From: Streptomyces antibioticus
Lineage (GTDB): Bacteria > Actinomycetota > Actinomycetes > Streptomycetales > Streptomycetaceae
Assembly: GCF_001514065.1 (NCBI RefSeq)
Contig: NZ_KQ948424.1
Coordinates: 469,568 to 533,567 of the forward strand
Length of the DNA: 64,000 nt
Direction of reading: 5' to 3'
Both the position numbers and the translations under genes were made by a program. The notes under the pieces are model-generated. The model worked only from the letters and a program-made list of their open reading frames with translations. It had not been told where the DNA came from and did not search any database. Each line of letters starts with the position of its first letter. The stretch's first letter is position 1. This document shows, in pieces, positions 9,301 through 20,155 of the stretch.

Positions 9301-10907
9301 CGGACGCCTCCGGTGGCGTTCTGGATCTGCCTGATCTCGATCCGGTCCGCGCCGGTGCCGAAGACGGCGACCGGCGTCGAGTGCTGGATGGCGGCCTTGA
9401 CGTTGGGCAGGTCGACCGCGTCGCGTCGCACGGTCGGCGAGGCCACGACGTAGTCGAGGTCCTTCCATCCGTGCGGCATCGTCTTCGTGACCGCCGGGTC
9501 GAGGTCGGCCTTGTAGAACCAGATGACGCCGAGCCCGGGCCGGTACCCGGAGTGCACCAGGTCCAGCCAGAGCGCGTCGTCGACGAGTACCCGCGTCTTC
9601 TCGGGCTGTGCCACCTCGCTCCCCAGCCACTTCGCGGCCGCCCGGTAGGGGGCGTTGGCGTCGGCGGTGACGGCGGTGCGGTCACCGTCGTACCAGCGCG
9701 GTACGACGTACCCGCAGGCGGCGACGGCGAGGACCGCCGCGATGCCGTAACGGCCCACCCAGCGCATCCGGTTGAGGACGGCGTGGGCGACCGAGGCGGT
9801 GCCGCCGGCGAGGACGAGGGCGAGGAAGGGCAGCGCCTGGATGATGTACATCGCGGGCAGGTAGCCGCTGGGCCGCATGGCGACCAGGGCCAGGATGCCC
9901 ACGGCCAGCGCGGGTCCGGCGAGCGCGCGGGCGGTGACGGACCAGCGCCAGGTGGCCAGGAGCAGCAGGGCGCCGGCGAGTCCGCCGAGGGGCAGGACCC
10001 GGTCGTAGTAGAGCCACGAGGTGAGCACCCCGTGCGAGCCGGAGCCGTCGTCGAGGATGAAGCCCGAACCGGGCCTGGTCATCTGGTACTTGATGCCGTC
10101 CCACAGCGAGACGTGTCCGCCGCCGGGGAGCAACTCGCCCTTCAGCAGGGCGAAGAGGGGGTACGACAGGCCGATCAGGGCGCAGGCGGTGACCGCGCCG
10201 GTCAGGGCGAACTTGCGGGTCTCGCGGTGGCTGTGCCGCCACATGGTGACGAAGACCGCGGGGAGGACGAAGATCATCGTCTCCTTGGTCAGCACGGCCG
10301 CCGCGGCCGCGATGCCCGCGCCGAAGTGGTGCCAGAGGTGGCGGCTCGGGGACGCGGCGAGAGTGAACGCCACGAGCGTCCACATCACCGCGAGGTTGTC
10401 GAGGAAGATCTCCCGCTGGAGGACGACGGAGAGCGGGGAGAGCCCGAACAGGGCCATGCCGAGCCCGGCGGCCCAGCGGGGCAGGGACAGCCGCCGTCCG
10501 ATCACATAGACGAGGACCGCGCTGATGGCGCTGATCAGCAGCATCACCACGCGCATCGAGCCGACGGTCATCGAGTCGGGGCTCAGCAGCTTCGGTATCC
10601 AGGTGAGCAGGGCGAGCTGGATCCAGCCGAGCGGCGGGTGGTCGTACCAGTAGGTGTAGTGGGCGAGGCCCTTGTGCTCCTGGACGGCCCAGGCCTGGGC
10701 GAGGTAGGTGCCCTCGTCGTCGCTGAGGGTGGGGTAGTCGGCGATGTTCCAGCCCTGTACGACGAGGATCGCGACGAGGAGGGCACCGCAGAGGAGGAGG
10801 TCGGGACGCCTGGACGGGGTCGTTCGACTGGTCGAACGCTCATCAGGCGCAGGCTGCCGCTGCGCGGGGACCTTCGGAGCGGTCACCGCGGGAAGGGTGG
10901 AGGTCAC
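9297..10907 (-). CDS. GT39/PMT-like membrane glycosyltransferase
   Basis: A 536-residue polytopic protein with a cytoplasmic N-terminal tail of about 35 residues and 10-12 hydrophobic segments. After TM1 comes LSDDEGTYLAQAW, the acidic motif of GT39/ArnT-type enzymes that use polyprenol-phosphate sugars on the outer face of the membrane, followed by WYDHPPLGW. A soluble C-terminal domain lies outside. It should transfer a sugar from a lipid donor to a glycan or protein acceptor. Its start overlaps the previous gene by four bases (ATGA) and its stop overlaps the next in the same way. Confidence 0.87.
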   Translation of the reverse strand: MTSTLPAVTAPKVPAQRQPAPDERSTSRTTPSRRPDLLLCGALLVAILVVQGWNIADYPTLSDDEGTYLAQAWAVQEHKGLAHYTYWYDHPPLGWIQLALLTWIPKLLSPDSMTVGSMRVVMLLISAISAVLVYVIGRRLSLPRWAAGLGMALFGLSPLSVVLQREIFLDNLAVMWTLVAFTLAASPSRHLWHHFGAGIAAAAAVLTKETMIFVLPAVFVTMWRHSHRETRKFALTGAVTACALIGLSYPLFALLKGELLPGGGHVSLWDGIKYQMTRPGSGFILDDGSGSHGVLTSWLYYDRVLPLGGLAGALLLLATWRWSVTARALAGPALAVGILALVAMRPSGYLPAMYIIQALPFLALVLAGGTASVAHAVLNRMRWVGRYGIAAVLAVAACGYVVPRWYDGDRTAVTADANAPYRAAAKWLGSEVAQPEKTRVLVDDALWLDLVHSGYRPGLGVIWFYKADLDPAVTKTMPHGWKDLDYVVASPTVRRDAVDLPNVKAAIQHSTPVAVFGTGADRIEIRQIQNATGGVR

Positions 10908-12172
10908 GCAGGGACGTCCTCTCGGATAACCGCCGTGTTGTTGAGATGGGCGCCCACGTGGCTGGTCAACTCCCAGTCGGTGCGGCCGCGTTGCTCACGC
11001 CATACGGCGCGCATCGCAGCCCCGGCGAGGAGGAGCTGGTAGAAGGGGCCGCCCACGATCAGCTTGAGGTAGTGCACGAAGCGCACCCGCAGGCCGTACT
11101 GCTTGCCGAAGTCGTGCAGGCCGACGATCTCGAAGACGAAGGTCACCAGTGCCGTGACGGCCGGCAGGAAGGTGACGAAGGCGATGCCGACGGGCACGTC
11201 GAGGAAGAGCGCGATCGCCACGTTGAGCGGGATGATCACGCCGGTGAAGGCCTGGAGGAACGGGGTCATGAGGGTGTACCGGGCGAGCAACCGCTGCCCG
11301 AAGCTCGGGAGTTGCTTCCAGTCCTTCTTCCGGTAGACCTGAAGGAAGCCCTGGTTCCAGCGGGTGCGCTGCTTGAGCAGGGACATCAGGCTGCCCGGGG
11401 TCTCCTCGCGGGTGACCATGTCGGAGTCGTAGGCGACGACGACCTTCTTGCCGACGGACGACAGCCGCACCCCGAGGTCGCAGTCCTCGGCGAGGCACTC
11501 GGAGTCCCAGCCGTCGGCCTCCCTCAGGACGTCCGTGCGGACGAAGACGGTGTTGCCGCCGAGCGGAATGAACCCCTTCTGCGCGTGCAGATGGAGCCGG
11601 GAGCGGAACCAGAAGAAGTACTCCAGGCAGTTGCGCAGGGAGTACCAGCTGGAGTGGAAGTTGATGAGCTGGACGCCGCCCTGGACGACGTCGGCCCCGG
11701 TGGTCCGGAAGGCGTGGTCGACGTGGGCGAGGAGCTCCGGGTGGACCTGGTCCTCGGCGTCGAAGACCCCGACGACGTCGCCGCGGCAGTGCGGCAGCGC
11801 CGTGTTCATCGCCTTCGGCTTGTTCTTCTTCTCGTGGGTGTCGACGACGACCCGGACGCGCGGATCGCGCTCGGCGGCCGCTTCGGCCACCGCCGTGGTC
11901 TCGGGGTCGTCGTGCCCGACGATGACGATGATCTCGAAGTCGGTGTGGCTGGATTCCAGCAGGCGCCGGATGGTGTGGTCGAGGACGGCCTGCTCGTGCC
12001 GCGCGGGCAGCAGGAGCGAGAACGAGACATGTTCACCCCCGTCCGGTCTGCTGAACCGGGTGGAGGCCAGCACCTCGGGCGTACGCCAGGCGTGCATTTG
12101 CCACCACAGAGTGAACGCTGCCATCCAGAACAGGGCCAGAGAAACGGCAACGATAAGGACAGACGTGAGCAA
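10904..12172 (-). CDS. Processive-type glycosyltransferase family 2 (cellulose-synthase-like)
   Basis: 422 residues with one N-terminal and about three C-terminal hydrophobic segments around a cytoplasmic GT2-A catalytic domain. The D, D, D, QxxRW set of BcsA/NAG-type synthases is visible: LLLPARHEQ, VVGVFDAED, CLAEDCDLG and KQRTRWNQG. It should polymerise an NDP-sugar and export the chain. The start is TTG at 12172, chosen because GGGGGGA lies five bases upstream and no better start exists. First gene of the coupled operon reading to 5732; an inverted repeat at 12203-12229 sits in its leader. Confidence 0.9.
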   Translation of the reverse strand: MLTSVLIVAVSLALFWMAAFTLWWQMHAWRTPEVLASTRFSRPDGGEHVSFSLLLPARHEQAVLDHTIRRLLESSHTDFEIIVIVGHDDPETTAVAEAAAERDPRVRVVVDTHEKKNKPKAMNTALPHCRGDVVGVFDAEDQVHPELLAHVDHAFRTTGADVVQGGVQLINFHSSWYSLRNCLEYFFWFRSRLHLHAQKGFIPLGGNTVFVRTDVLREADGWDSECLAEDCDLGVRLSSVGKKVVVAYDSDMVTREETPGSLMSLLKQRTRWNQGFLQVYRKKDWKQLPSFGQRLLARYTLMTPFLQAFTGVIIPLNVAIALFLDVPVGIAFVTFLPAVTALVTFVFEIVGLHDFGKQYGLRVRFVHYLKLIVGGPFYQLLLAGAAMRAVWREQRGRTDWELTSHVGAHLNNTAVIREDVPA

Positions 12173-12202
12173 AGATCCCCCCAGATCCTGAAAACCCCCT
12201 GT

Positions 12203-12229
12203 CGTGGCAGGACTGTTACTCCTGCCACG
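12203..12229. promoter_or_regulatory. Perfect inverted repeat upstream of the glycan operon
   Basis: Arms CGTGGCAGGA (12203-12212) and TCCTGCCACG (12220-12229) with a 7-base loop, 31 bases before the TTG start. No T-run follows on either strand, so it is more likely an operator or a leader hairpin than a terminator. A second imperfect repeat, ACTATG-TTT-CGTAGT, lies at about 12286-12300 farther upstream. Confidence 0.5.
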
Positions 12230-12311
12230 TCACTGTGGAGAGGTTATGGGTGATCTGTGAAGTGCGAGAGATCTTCCGATAAATACTATGTTTCGTAGTG
12301 GTGTGGTGACT

Positions 12312-14354
<2,043 letters not shown>

Positions 14355-14387
14355 CCTGCCGCAGTACCCCGGGCGTCATGCGGCAGG
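14355..14387. promoter_or_regulatory. Inverted repeat in the yyaL / STAND divergent region
   Basis: Nine-base perfect arms CCTGCCGCA (14355-14363) and TGCGGCAGG (14379-14387) separated by 15 bases, directly abutting the start codon of the YyaL-type gene. It could be an operator controlling one or both divergent genes, or a leader hairpin masking ribosome access. Function is inferred. Confidence 0.4.
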
Positions 14388-14483
14388 CGTGTCGCAGAAG
14401 GTGATCCTCCGGCCCTCTCCCCACAGCGGCCCGTCCGCAGCACACTTGACCAAGGAACCGTTGTCGTCGGAGGGGGACGAGAC

Positions 14484-17400
14484 ATGCGGGACAGCCATCG
14501 GATGGACGCCGAGCGGCTGGTGGCCCGGGCCGTGGAGGAGGAGGTGCGGCGGTCGGGCGGGCGGATCGACGGGGGTGTGCTGCTGTCGCGGGCCCGCGGT
14601 GCGCTGGACGCCATGGCCGAGACGGCCGCCGAGGAGTACGCGGCCTACACGCGCGCGCTGGACGAGGCGGCGGCCGGGCAGCTGACGTTCGGGCAGCGGT
14701 ACGCCCGGCAGGGCGGCGGAACTCCCTTACTCGTGGCCGGAGTCGCCGCCGCGGCGGCCGTCGTCGCCGATCTGGCGCTGGGGACCGGCGCGGGGACGGC
14801 CCTCGGTGCCGGGGTGACCGTGGGTGTCGTAGGGGCCGCGGCGACCGTGGTGAAGGTCGCCGGGTCGCATCTGCCGGCCGCGCATCACCAGGCGGGCGCG
14901 GCGAGTCAGCCGGGCGGGCCCGAGCAGCTGCGGCTGTCGTGGCTGACCGCGCTCGAGGTGCGGGGCATCCGGCCGTTCCTGGACCAGCAGCGGGTGCTGA
15001 GCGCGTCGACCGGTCCGAAGAAGACGGGCCCGCGGCTGAAGGGCGCCGACAAGAGCGCGGCGGCCCGCGGGCGGAACGTACTGGAGCAGTCGTTCGGTCA
15101 ACTCCCGAATCCGGTCGCGGAGTTCGCGGGTCGGCGGCAGGAGCTGGGGCGGATCAGGCAGTGGGTGCAGTCGGCGCGGGCCAGCACCGAGACCCGGCCG
15201 ACGGTGGTCGTGCTGCACGGTCCGTCCGGCAGCGGCCGTTCGGCGCTCGCGCTGCATGCCGCGCACGATCTGCGGGACTACTTCCGCGGCGCGTGCGTGG
15301 TGGACCTGCGCGGTGACAGCTCGGAGGAGCCGCCGCTGTCCACCCGCGACGCCCTGCTGCATCTGCTGAACCGGCTCGGCGCGCCCCGCGAGCAACTGCT
15401 GTTCCGGGAGCGTTCATCCCCGGACCAGCAGGTCAAGCGGCTGAGCGAGCTGTACCACCAGCATCTGACGGGCCTGCCGGTGACGGTCGTCCTGGACGAC
15501 GCCTCGGACCCGGAGCAGGTCCGCATCCTCGTACCCGAGCGTTCGGACAGCCTGGTCCTGGTCACGAGCCGCACCGCCTTGCGGCTGCCCGCCGATCTGC
15601 CGGCCTGGGTGCACCATCTGCCGGTCGAGGCCCTGGACCCGGCGGGCGCGGAGGAGCTGCTGGCCGCGACCGCGCAGGACAAGCCGGAACCGTACGACGC
15701 CGAATCCGCCGACCGGATCCGGGAGTTGTGCGGTGGGCTGCCGCTCGCGCTGCGCATCGCGGGCTCGGCCCTGGGCCCGCGTTCACCGCGTCAACTGGCC
15801 GCGGACCTGGGTGCGTACGGCCCGGTGGAGCCGATCGAGCGGGTGCTGTGGCTGCGGTACACCGACCAGTCGGACACGGCCCGCCGTCTGCTGCGCCGCC
15901 TGGCGCTGGCGGGCCGGGCGTCCCTGGGCGCGGCAGCGGCGGCGGCGCTGCTGGCCACCGATCAGTCGGAGGCGACCCGGCAGCTCGTCGCGCTCTCCCG
16001 GGCGGGCCTGCTCGACCAGGTCCGCGGGGACCGCTACCGCCTGCACGACCTGGTCCGTGCCTTCGCCCAGGCCCGTCTCCTCGACGAGGAGGAACCGGCG
16101 GAGCGCACCTCGGCGCAGGAACGTCTCATCGTGAACTACGCCGAGCTCGCGGACTCGGTGCTGCGCCTGGTCGACGGCAACATGTCGACCCGCTCGGACC
16201 GCTTCAGTCCGCACGGCTTCACCTCGCTGGACGAGGCGCTGCGCTGGCTGGACGACGAGTCGAGCTTCATCACCTCGACGCTGCGGCACGCGGAGGGGGT
16301 GAACCAGGCGGCGGTGCTGAGCCTGCTGGGCGCCCTGTGCGACTACTGCCTGCTGCGCGGCGACCTCTACCGTCTCGGCGAGATCAGCGAGCTGGCGCAG
16401 GCCGTCGACCAGGGCCTGCTGGTGCGCTCGGTCCAGTGGCGCACCGGCATCGCGGCCCGTCAGCTCGGCGAGCTGGACAAGGCGCGCACGACGTTGACCT
16501 CGGTGGTCGACCTGTACATGGAGGCCCATCACGACGCGGGCGCGGCGAGGGCCCTGTGCTCCCTCGGCATCACCCTGCACCACCAGGGCAATCTGACGGA
16601 GGCGGCTGCCAAGCTGCACGAGGCGCTGGACCTCCAGGCGTCGCCCGAGCTGGCGACGGACCGTGCCTGGACGATGCACGCGCTGGCGGCGGTGGAACGC
16701 GACCGCGCCCACCTCTCCGAGGCCATGGACCTGCTCACCCAGTCCCTGGTCCTGCATCACGCGGGCGAGTCCGTGCACGGCGAGGCCTGGGCCCACTTCC
16801 AGCTCGGCCAGCTGGGGCTGCGCATGGGCGACGTGCCCAGAGCGGAGCAGGAGCTGCGCACGGCCCTGGATCTCTACGGCCGCACGCGCGACGCCCGCGG
16901 CGAGGCCTGGGCCCTGACCCAGCTGGCCCGCGCCCGTCTCGTGGCCGGCGATCCCTCCCCGGCGGTGGACGGGCTGCGCCAGGCGGCGTCCCGGCACCGC
17001 GAGAACGAGGACGCGCGGGGCGAGGCCTGGTCGGTCTACTACCTGGGCCAGGCGCTGGAGGAGACGGGCAACCTGGACCTGGCGGTCCGCGAGCTGGAAC
17101 GCTCCCGGCAGATGTTCTCCCGCATCCGGGACGTGTACGGCCTGGCCTGCGCCCGGCACCACTCGGCCCGCGTGACACGTGACCAGCGGGCGGCCCAGAC
17201 GGGTTCCCTGCGCAACTCGGGTTTTGCGCGGCAGTTGCTGGTCGACGCCCGCGCCGACTTCCAGCGCATCGGCGTCGCGCACGGCGAGGCGTGGACGTGC
17301 CTGGAGCTGGCGGTGGTGGACGCGGGCAACGCCCGCACCCCGCAGGCGCTGGCCCTGTGCGACGAGGCGATCGGCCTGTTCACCTCGTACGGCGACCGCC

Positions 17401-17684
17401 GCGGCGAGGACTGGGCCCGCTTCCTGCGCTGCACCCTGCTGCCCTACGCGGCCCCGGGCGGCGTGGAGATCGGTACGGCGGTGGCGCAGGAGGAGCTGTC
17501 ACAGCTGTCCCGCGCCGGCCATCCGTCCCGGGACGAGAAGCTGGACGACTACGTCGAGGCGTATCTGCTGCTTCTGGAACGGGGCATCAGCCTGGAGTCC
17601 GGCTGGCAGGCCTGGCGTCTCGGGATGGTCCCGAACCGGCATGCGCGGGAGGTCATGGGGGTGGTGGTGGCGGCCAGAAGCTGA
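14484..17684 (+). CDS. STAND-type NTPase with NB-ARC-like domain and C-terminal TPRs
   Basis: 1066 residues from ATG 14484, chosen because AGGGGGA stands six bases before it; the frame is open far upstream but only opposite the yyaL-type gene. An N-terminal helical region (1-75) is followed by two glycine/alanine-rich hydrophobic segments (about 80-126), then an NTPase domain: Walker A GPSGSGRSA near 245, Walker B VTVVLDDASD near 333, VLVTSR sensor, and GGLPLALRIAG. A winged-helix region and then about seven TPR-like repeats (630-985) follow, several with a recurring (R/H)GEAW motif. STAND proteins are ATP-gated signal switches; here the ligand and output are unknown. Probably membrane-attached. 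Confidence 0.85.
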   Translation: MRDSHRMDAERLVARAVEEEVRRSGGRIDGGVLLSRARGALDAMAETAAEEYAAYTRALDEAAAGQLTFGQRYARQGGGTPLLVAGVAAAAAVVADLALGTGAGTALGAGVTVGVVGAAATVVKVAGSHLPAAHHQAGAASQPGGPEQLRLSWLTALEVRGIRPFLDQQRVLSASTGPKKTGPRLKGADKSAAARGRNVLEQSFGQLPNPVAEFAGRRQELGRIRQWVQSARASTETRPTVVVLHGPSGSGRSALALHAAHDLRDYFRGACVVDLRGDSSEEPPLSTRDALLHLLNRLGAPREQLLFRERSSPDQQVKRLSELYHQHLTGLPVTVVLDDASDPEQVRILVPERSDSLVLVTSRTALRLPADLPAWVHHLPVEALDPAGAEELLAATAQDKPEPYDAESADRIRELCGGLPLALRIAGSALGPRSPRQLAADLGAYGPVEPIERVLWLRYTDQSDTARRLLRRLALAGRASLGAAAAAALLATDQSEATRQLVALSRAGLLDQVRGDRYRLHDLVRAFAQARLLDEEEPAERTSAQERLIVNYAELADSVLRLVDGNMSTRSDRFSPHGFTSLDEALRWLDDESSFITSTLRHAEGVNQAAVLSLLGALCDYCLLRGDLYRLGEISELAQAVDQGLLVRSVQWRTGIAARQLGELDKARTTLTSVVDLYMEAHHDAGAARALCSLGITLHHQGNLTEAAAKLHEALDLQASPELATDRAWTMHALAAVERDRAHLSEAMDLLTQSLVLHHAGESVHGEAWAHFQLGQLGLRMGDVPRAEQELRTALDLYGRTRDARGEAWALTQLARARLVAGDPSPAVDGLRQAASRHRENEDARGEAWSVYYLGQALEETGNLDLAVRELERSRQMFSRIRDVYGLACARHHSARVTRDQRAAQTGSLRNSGFARQLLVDARADFQRIGVAHGEAWTCLELAVVDAGNARTPQALALCDEAIGLFTSYGDRRGEDWARFLRCTLLPYAAPGGVEIGTAVAQEELSQLSRAGHPSRDEKLDDYVEAYLLLLERGISLESGWQAWRLGMVPNRHAREVMGVVVAARS

Positions 17685-17706
17685 CCGCCACCCGCCATGA
17701 CCGGGG

Positions 17707-17961
17707 TCAGCTCTGGCCGGCGCCGGGCTTGGCCGAGGCCGTCTCGGGGGCGGTCTCGGCCTCCGGGTCAGCGGTCTCCTTGAAGTCGACCTTCCCCAGC
17801 TGCCGGCTCATGCTCTTCATCAGGCCCCACACCGCCAGTGCCATCACCGCGAAGACGATGAAGCCGAGGACGCCGGGGGTGACCTTGTTCTCGTCCACCT
17901 CCTTGGCGAGGGGGACGAGGTGCGTCATTGCCAGGCTCACGCTTGCGCTCATGTCAGGCAT
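17707..17961 (-). CDS. Small single-span membrane protein downstream of mca
   Basis: 84 residues with one hydrophobic helix (about 28-48, GVLGFIVFAVMALAVWGLM) and a charged Ala/Glu/Pro-rich C-terminal tail. Its ATG at 17961 overlaps the last eight bases of mca (ATGCCTGA); a second ATG at 17952 lies just after the mca stop. The overlap suggests translational coupling, so it may accompany the amidase, but no function is known. Confidence 0.75.
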   Translation of the reverse strand: MPDMSASVSLAMTHLVPLAKEVDENKVTPGVLGFIVFAVMALAVWGLMKSMSRQLGKVDFKETADPEAETAPETASAKPGAGQS

Positions 17962-18835
17962 TGTCGCGGATGCCCGCGAAGAGGTCGTCCTCGGGGAGGG
18001 AGGTATCGACGAGGGACTTGGCGAGCTCGTACTCCTCCGTCGGCCAGACCTCCTTCTGGACCTCCATGGGGACCTTGAACCAGCCGCCGTCGGGGTCGAT
18101 CTGCGTGGCGTGCGCGATCAGGGCCTTGTCGCGGATCTCGAAGAACTCGGCGCACGGGATGTGCGTGGTCAGGGTGCGCTCGGTGCGCTCGATCTCGTTC
18201 CAGCGCTTGAGCCAGTCCCCGTACGGCGACTCCAGGCCGCGGTCCAGCATCGCCTGGTGCAGCGCCTCGGTGCGGGGGCGGTTGAAGCCCTGGTTGTAGT
18301 AGAGCTTCTGCGCCTGGTGGGCGGGGCCGAACTCCGCCTCCGGGTACTTCTCGGTGTCCGCCGCGCCCTCGAACGCCACCATCGAGATCTTGTGGGTCAT
18401 GATGTGGTCGGGGTGCGGGTAGCCGCCGTTCTCGTCGTAGGTGGTGATCACCTGGGGACGGAAGGAGCGGATCTGCTTCACCAGCTCACCGGCCGCCTTG
18501 TCGACGTCCTCCAGGGCGAAGCAGCCCTCGGGGAGCGGGGGCAGCGGGTCGCCCTCGGGCAGGCCGGAGTCGACGAAGCCGAGCCACTCCTGCTTGACGC
18601 CGAGGATCTCGCGGGCCTCGTCCATCTCCTTCTTGCGTACCTCGTGGATGTGTTCCTCGATGTACTTGTCGCCCTGCAGCTTCGGATTGAGGATGGAGCC
18701 GCGCTCCCCACCCGTGCAGGTCACGACCAGCACGTCCACCCCCTCGGACACGTACTTCGCCATGGTGGCCGCGCCCTTGCTCGACTCGTCGTCGGGGTGC
18801 GCGTGAACGGCCATCAGTCGCAGCTGGTCAGTCAA
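17954..18835 (-). CDS. mca: Mycothiol S-conjugate amidase
   Basis: 293 residues, cytoplasmic zinc hydrolase. It cleaves mycothiol S-conjugates to GlcN-inositol and a mercapturate for export, the actinobacterial counterpart of glutathione detoxification. Zinc site: HAHPDDE with His13 and Asp16, and HPDH with His144; GGERG and the C-terminal LAKSLVDTSLPEDDLF tail fit Mca rather than the paralogous deacetylase MshB. The start is TTG at 18835 with GAGGA about seven bases upstream. Followed without a gap by the small membrane protein; DUF4307 and greA lie divergently upstream. Confidence 0.95.
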   Translation of the reverse strand: MTDQLRLMAVHAHPDDESSKGAATMAKYVSEGVDVLVVTCTGGERGSILNPKLQGDKYIEEHIHEVRKKEMDEAREILGVKQEWLGFVDSGLPEGDPLPPLPEGCFALEDVDKAAGELVKQIRSFRPQVITTYDENGGYPHPDHIMTHKISMVAFEGAADTEKYPEAEFGPAHQAQKLYYNQGFNRPRTEALHQAMLDRGLESPYGDWLKRWNEIERTERTLTTHIPCAEFFEIRDKALIAHATQIDPDGGWFKVPMEVQKEVWPTEEYELAKSLVDTSLPEDDLFAGIRDNA

Positions 18836-19029
18836 GACTCAATCCTCAGTAAGTCGGCGCCCCGGTGTCTTCGGACGCAATTCAACAGGTGCCGTCCCGC
18901 AGGGACGTCGTTGAGGGGTGGTGGTCGGGTGGCGGGCGGGGGCTTCTATAGTGACCGAATCGGGGGACGAATAATTCCGGGGTCCGGCTGCGACCCGGTT
19001 TCCGTCCGGTTTCTGCCGAGAGGACGATC

Positions 19030-19428
19030 ATGAGCGCGTCGACCACGCGACTGCCCGAGGGCCGTTACGGGCGTTCCTCGGACGAGCGCGCCGACCGCAA
19101 GCTCAGGATCGCCGCCGTCGTGCTCGGGGCCCTGCTGGTCGCGCTGATGGGCTATTTCGCCTGGCACTACGTCGCCAAGAACGAGATCAGCGCCGAAGTG
19201 ATCACCTTCGAGCCCGGGAAGAACGCGGTGCAGGTGCATCTGGAGGTCCGCAAGGACTCCGGCACGAGCGGCTACTGCACGATCCGCTCCCAGGCCGAGA
19301 ACGGCGCCGAGGTGGGCCGGGCCGATTTCCGCTTCTCCGGCGACGCCACCCGCATCGACAAGGTCGTCACGCTCCGTACGACGTCCCCGGGCACCACGGC
19401 CGAGCTGCTGGGCTGCCACGCCGACTGA
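19030..19428 (+). CDS. DUF4307 single-span membrane protein
   Basis: 132 residues. A short cytoplasmic basic N-terminus, one hydrophobic helix (about 27-48, IAAVVLGALLVALMGYFAWHYV) and an extracytoplasmic domain of about 80 residues containing two cysteines (SGYCTIRSQ, LLGCHAD) that could form a disulfide. This matches the actinobacterial DUF4307 family, which commonly sits between mca and greA. Function unknown. A GAGAGGACG Shine-Dalgarno precedes ATG 19030. Confidence 0.85.
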   Translation: MSASTTRLPEGRYGRSSDERADRKLRIAAVVLGALLVALMGYFAWHYVAKNEISAEVITFEPGKNAVQVHLEVRKDSGTSGYCTIRSQAENGAEVGRADFRFSGDATRIDKVVTLRTTSPGTTAELLGCHAD

Positions 19429-19596
19429 GTTCAGCCGCATTACGTAGGGGCTGACCTGCGTTGACATGATTCTGATGGCTTATGTCCTCCCCCTTGGGCC
19501 GCTGAATTGTTAGGCTCGTGGTTTCGCCCATCCGTGAAGGAACATTCTTCTGGGTAGGGCGATGCTTTGTATTCCCAGTACCTACGAGGAGCACCT

Positions 19597-20097
19597 GTGA
19601 CCCAGACCAGCGAAGACGTCACCTGGCTTACGCAGGAGGCGTACACCAAGCTCAAGGAAGAGCTGGCGTACCTGTCTGGTCCCGCGCGCGAGGAAGTGAC
19701 CGCGAAGATCGCGGCCGCGCGCGAGGAGGGCGACCTGCGCGAGAACGGCGGGTACCACGCGGCCAAGGAAGAGCAGGGCAAGCAGGAGCTCCGCATCCGC
19801 CAGCTGACCCAGCTCCTGGAGAAGGCCAAGGTCGGCGAGGCGCCGGCGTCCGCGGACGGCGCGGTGGCCCCCGGCATGGTCGTGACGATCGCCTTCGACG
19901 GCGACGAGGACGACACGATGACCTTCCTGCTCGCCTCCCGCGAGTACGCCAGCTCCGACATCGAGACCTACTCGCCGCAGTCCCCGCTGGGCTCCGGCGT
20001 GATCGGCCACAAGGTCGGCGAGGACGCGGAGTACGAGCTGCCCAACGGCAGGAAGGCGTCCGTGAAGATCCTCAAGGCGGAGCCCTACAACGGCTGA
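19597..20097 (+). CDS. greA: Transcription elongation factor GreA
   Basis: 166 residues. Binds the secondary channel of RNA polymerase and stimulates cleavage of backtracked RNA. The N-terminal coiled coil has the paired acidic tip (REEGDLRENGGYHAAKEEQ, about residues 40-58); the C-terminal FKBP-like domain ends SPLGSGVIGHKVGE ... VKILKAEPYNG. The GTG at 19597 was chosen over an upstream in-frame ATG because GAGGAGCA lies just before it and homologues begin near TQTSEDVTWLTQEAY. A terminator follows. Confidence 0.96.
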   Translation: MTQTSEDVTWLTQEAYTKLKEELAYLSGPAREEVTAKIAAAREEGDLRENGGYHAAKEEQGKQELRIRQLTQLLEKAKVGEAPASADGAVAPGMVVTIAFDGDEDDTMTFLLASREYASSDIETYSPQSPLGSGVIGHKVGEDAEYELPNGRKASVKILKAEPYNG

Positions 20098-20122
20098 GGC
20101 GGCTGCACCCCGTCCGTGACGG

Positions 20123-20154
20123 CCCCCGGTGTCCCCTGGGACACCGGGGGTTTT
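20123..20154 (+). terminator. Rho-independent terminator after greA
   Basis: Perfect 12-bp stem CCCCCGGTGTCC / GGACACCGGGGG with a CCTG loop and TTTT tail. It also lies at the 3' end of the convergent ABC permease gene. Confidence 0.9.
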
Positions 20155-20155
20155 G

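Noticed and set aside
9301-9630. N-terminal extension of the GT2-GtrA frame to 9630
   Set aside because: It overlaps the GT39-like gene in another frame, and the ATGA overlap at 9297-9300 marks the normal start.
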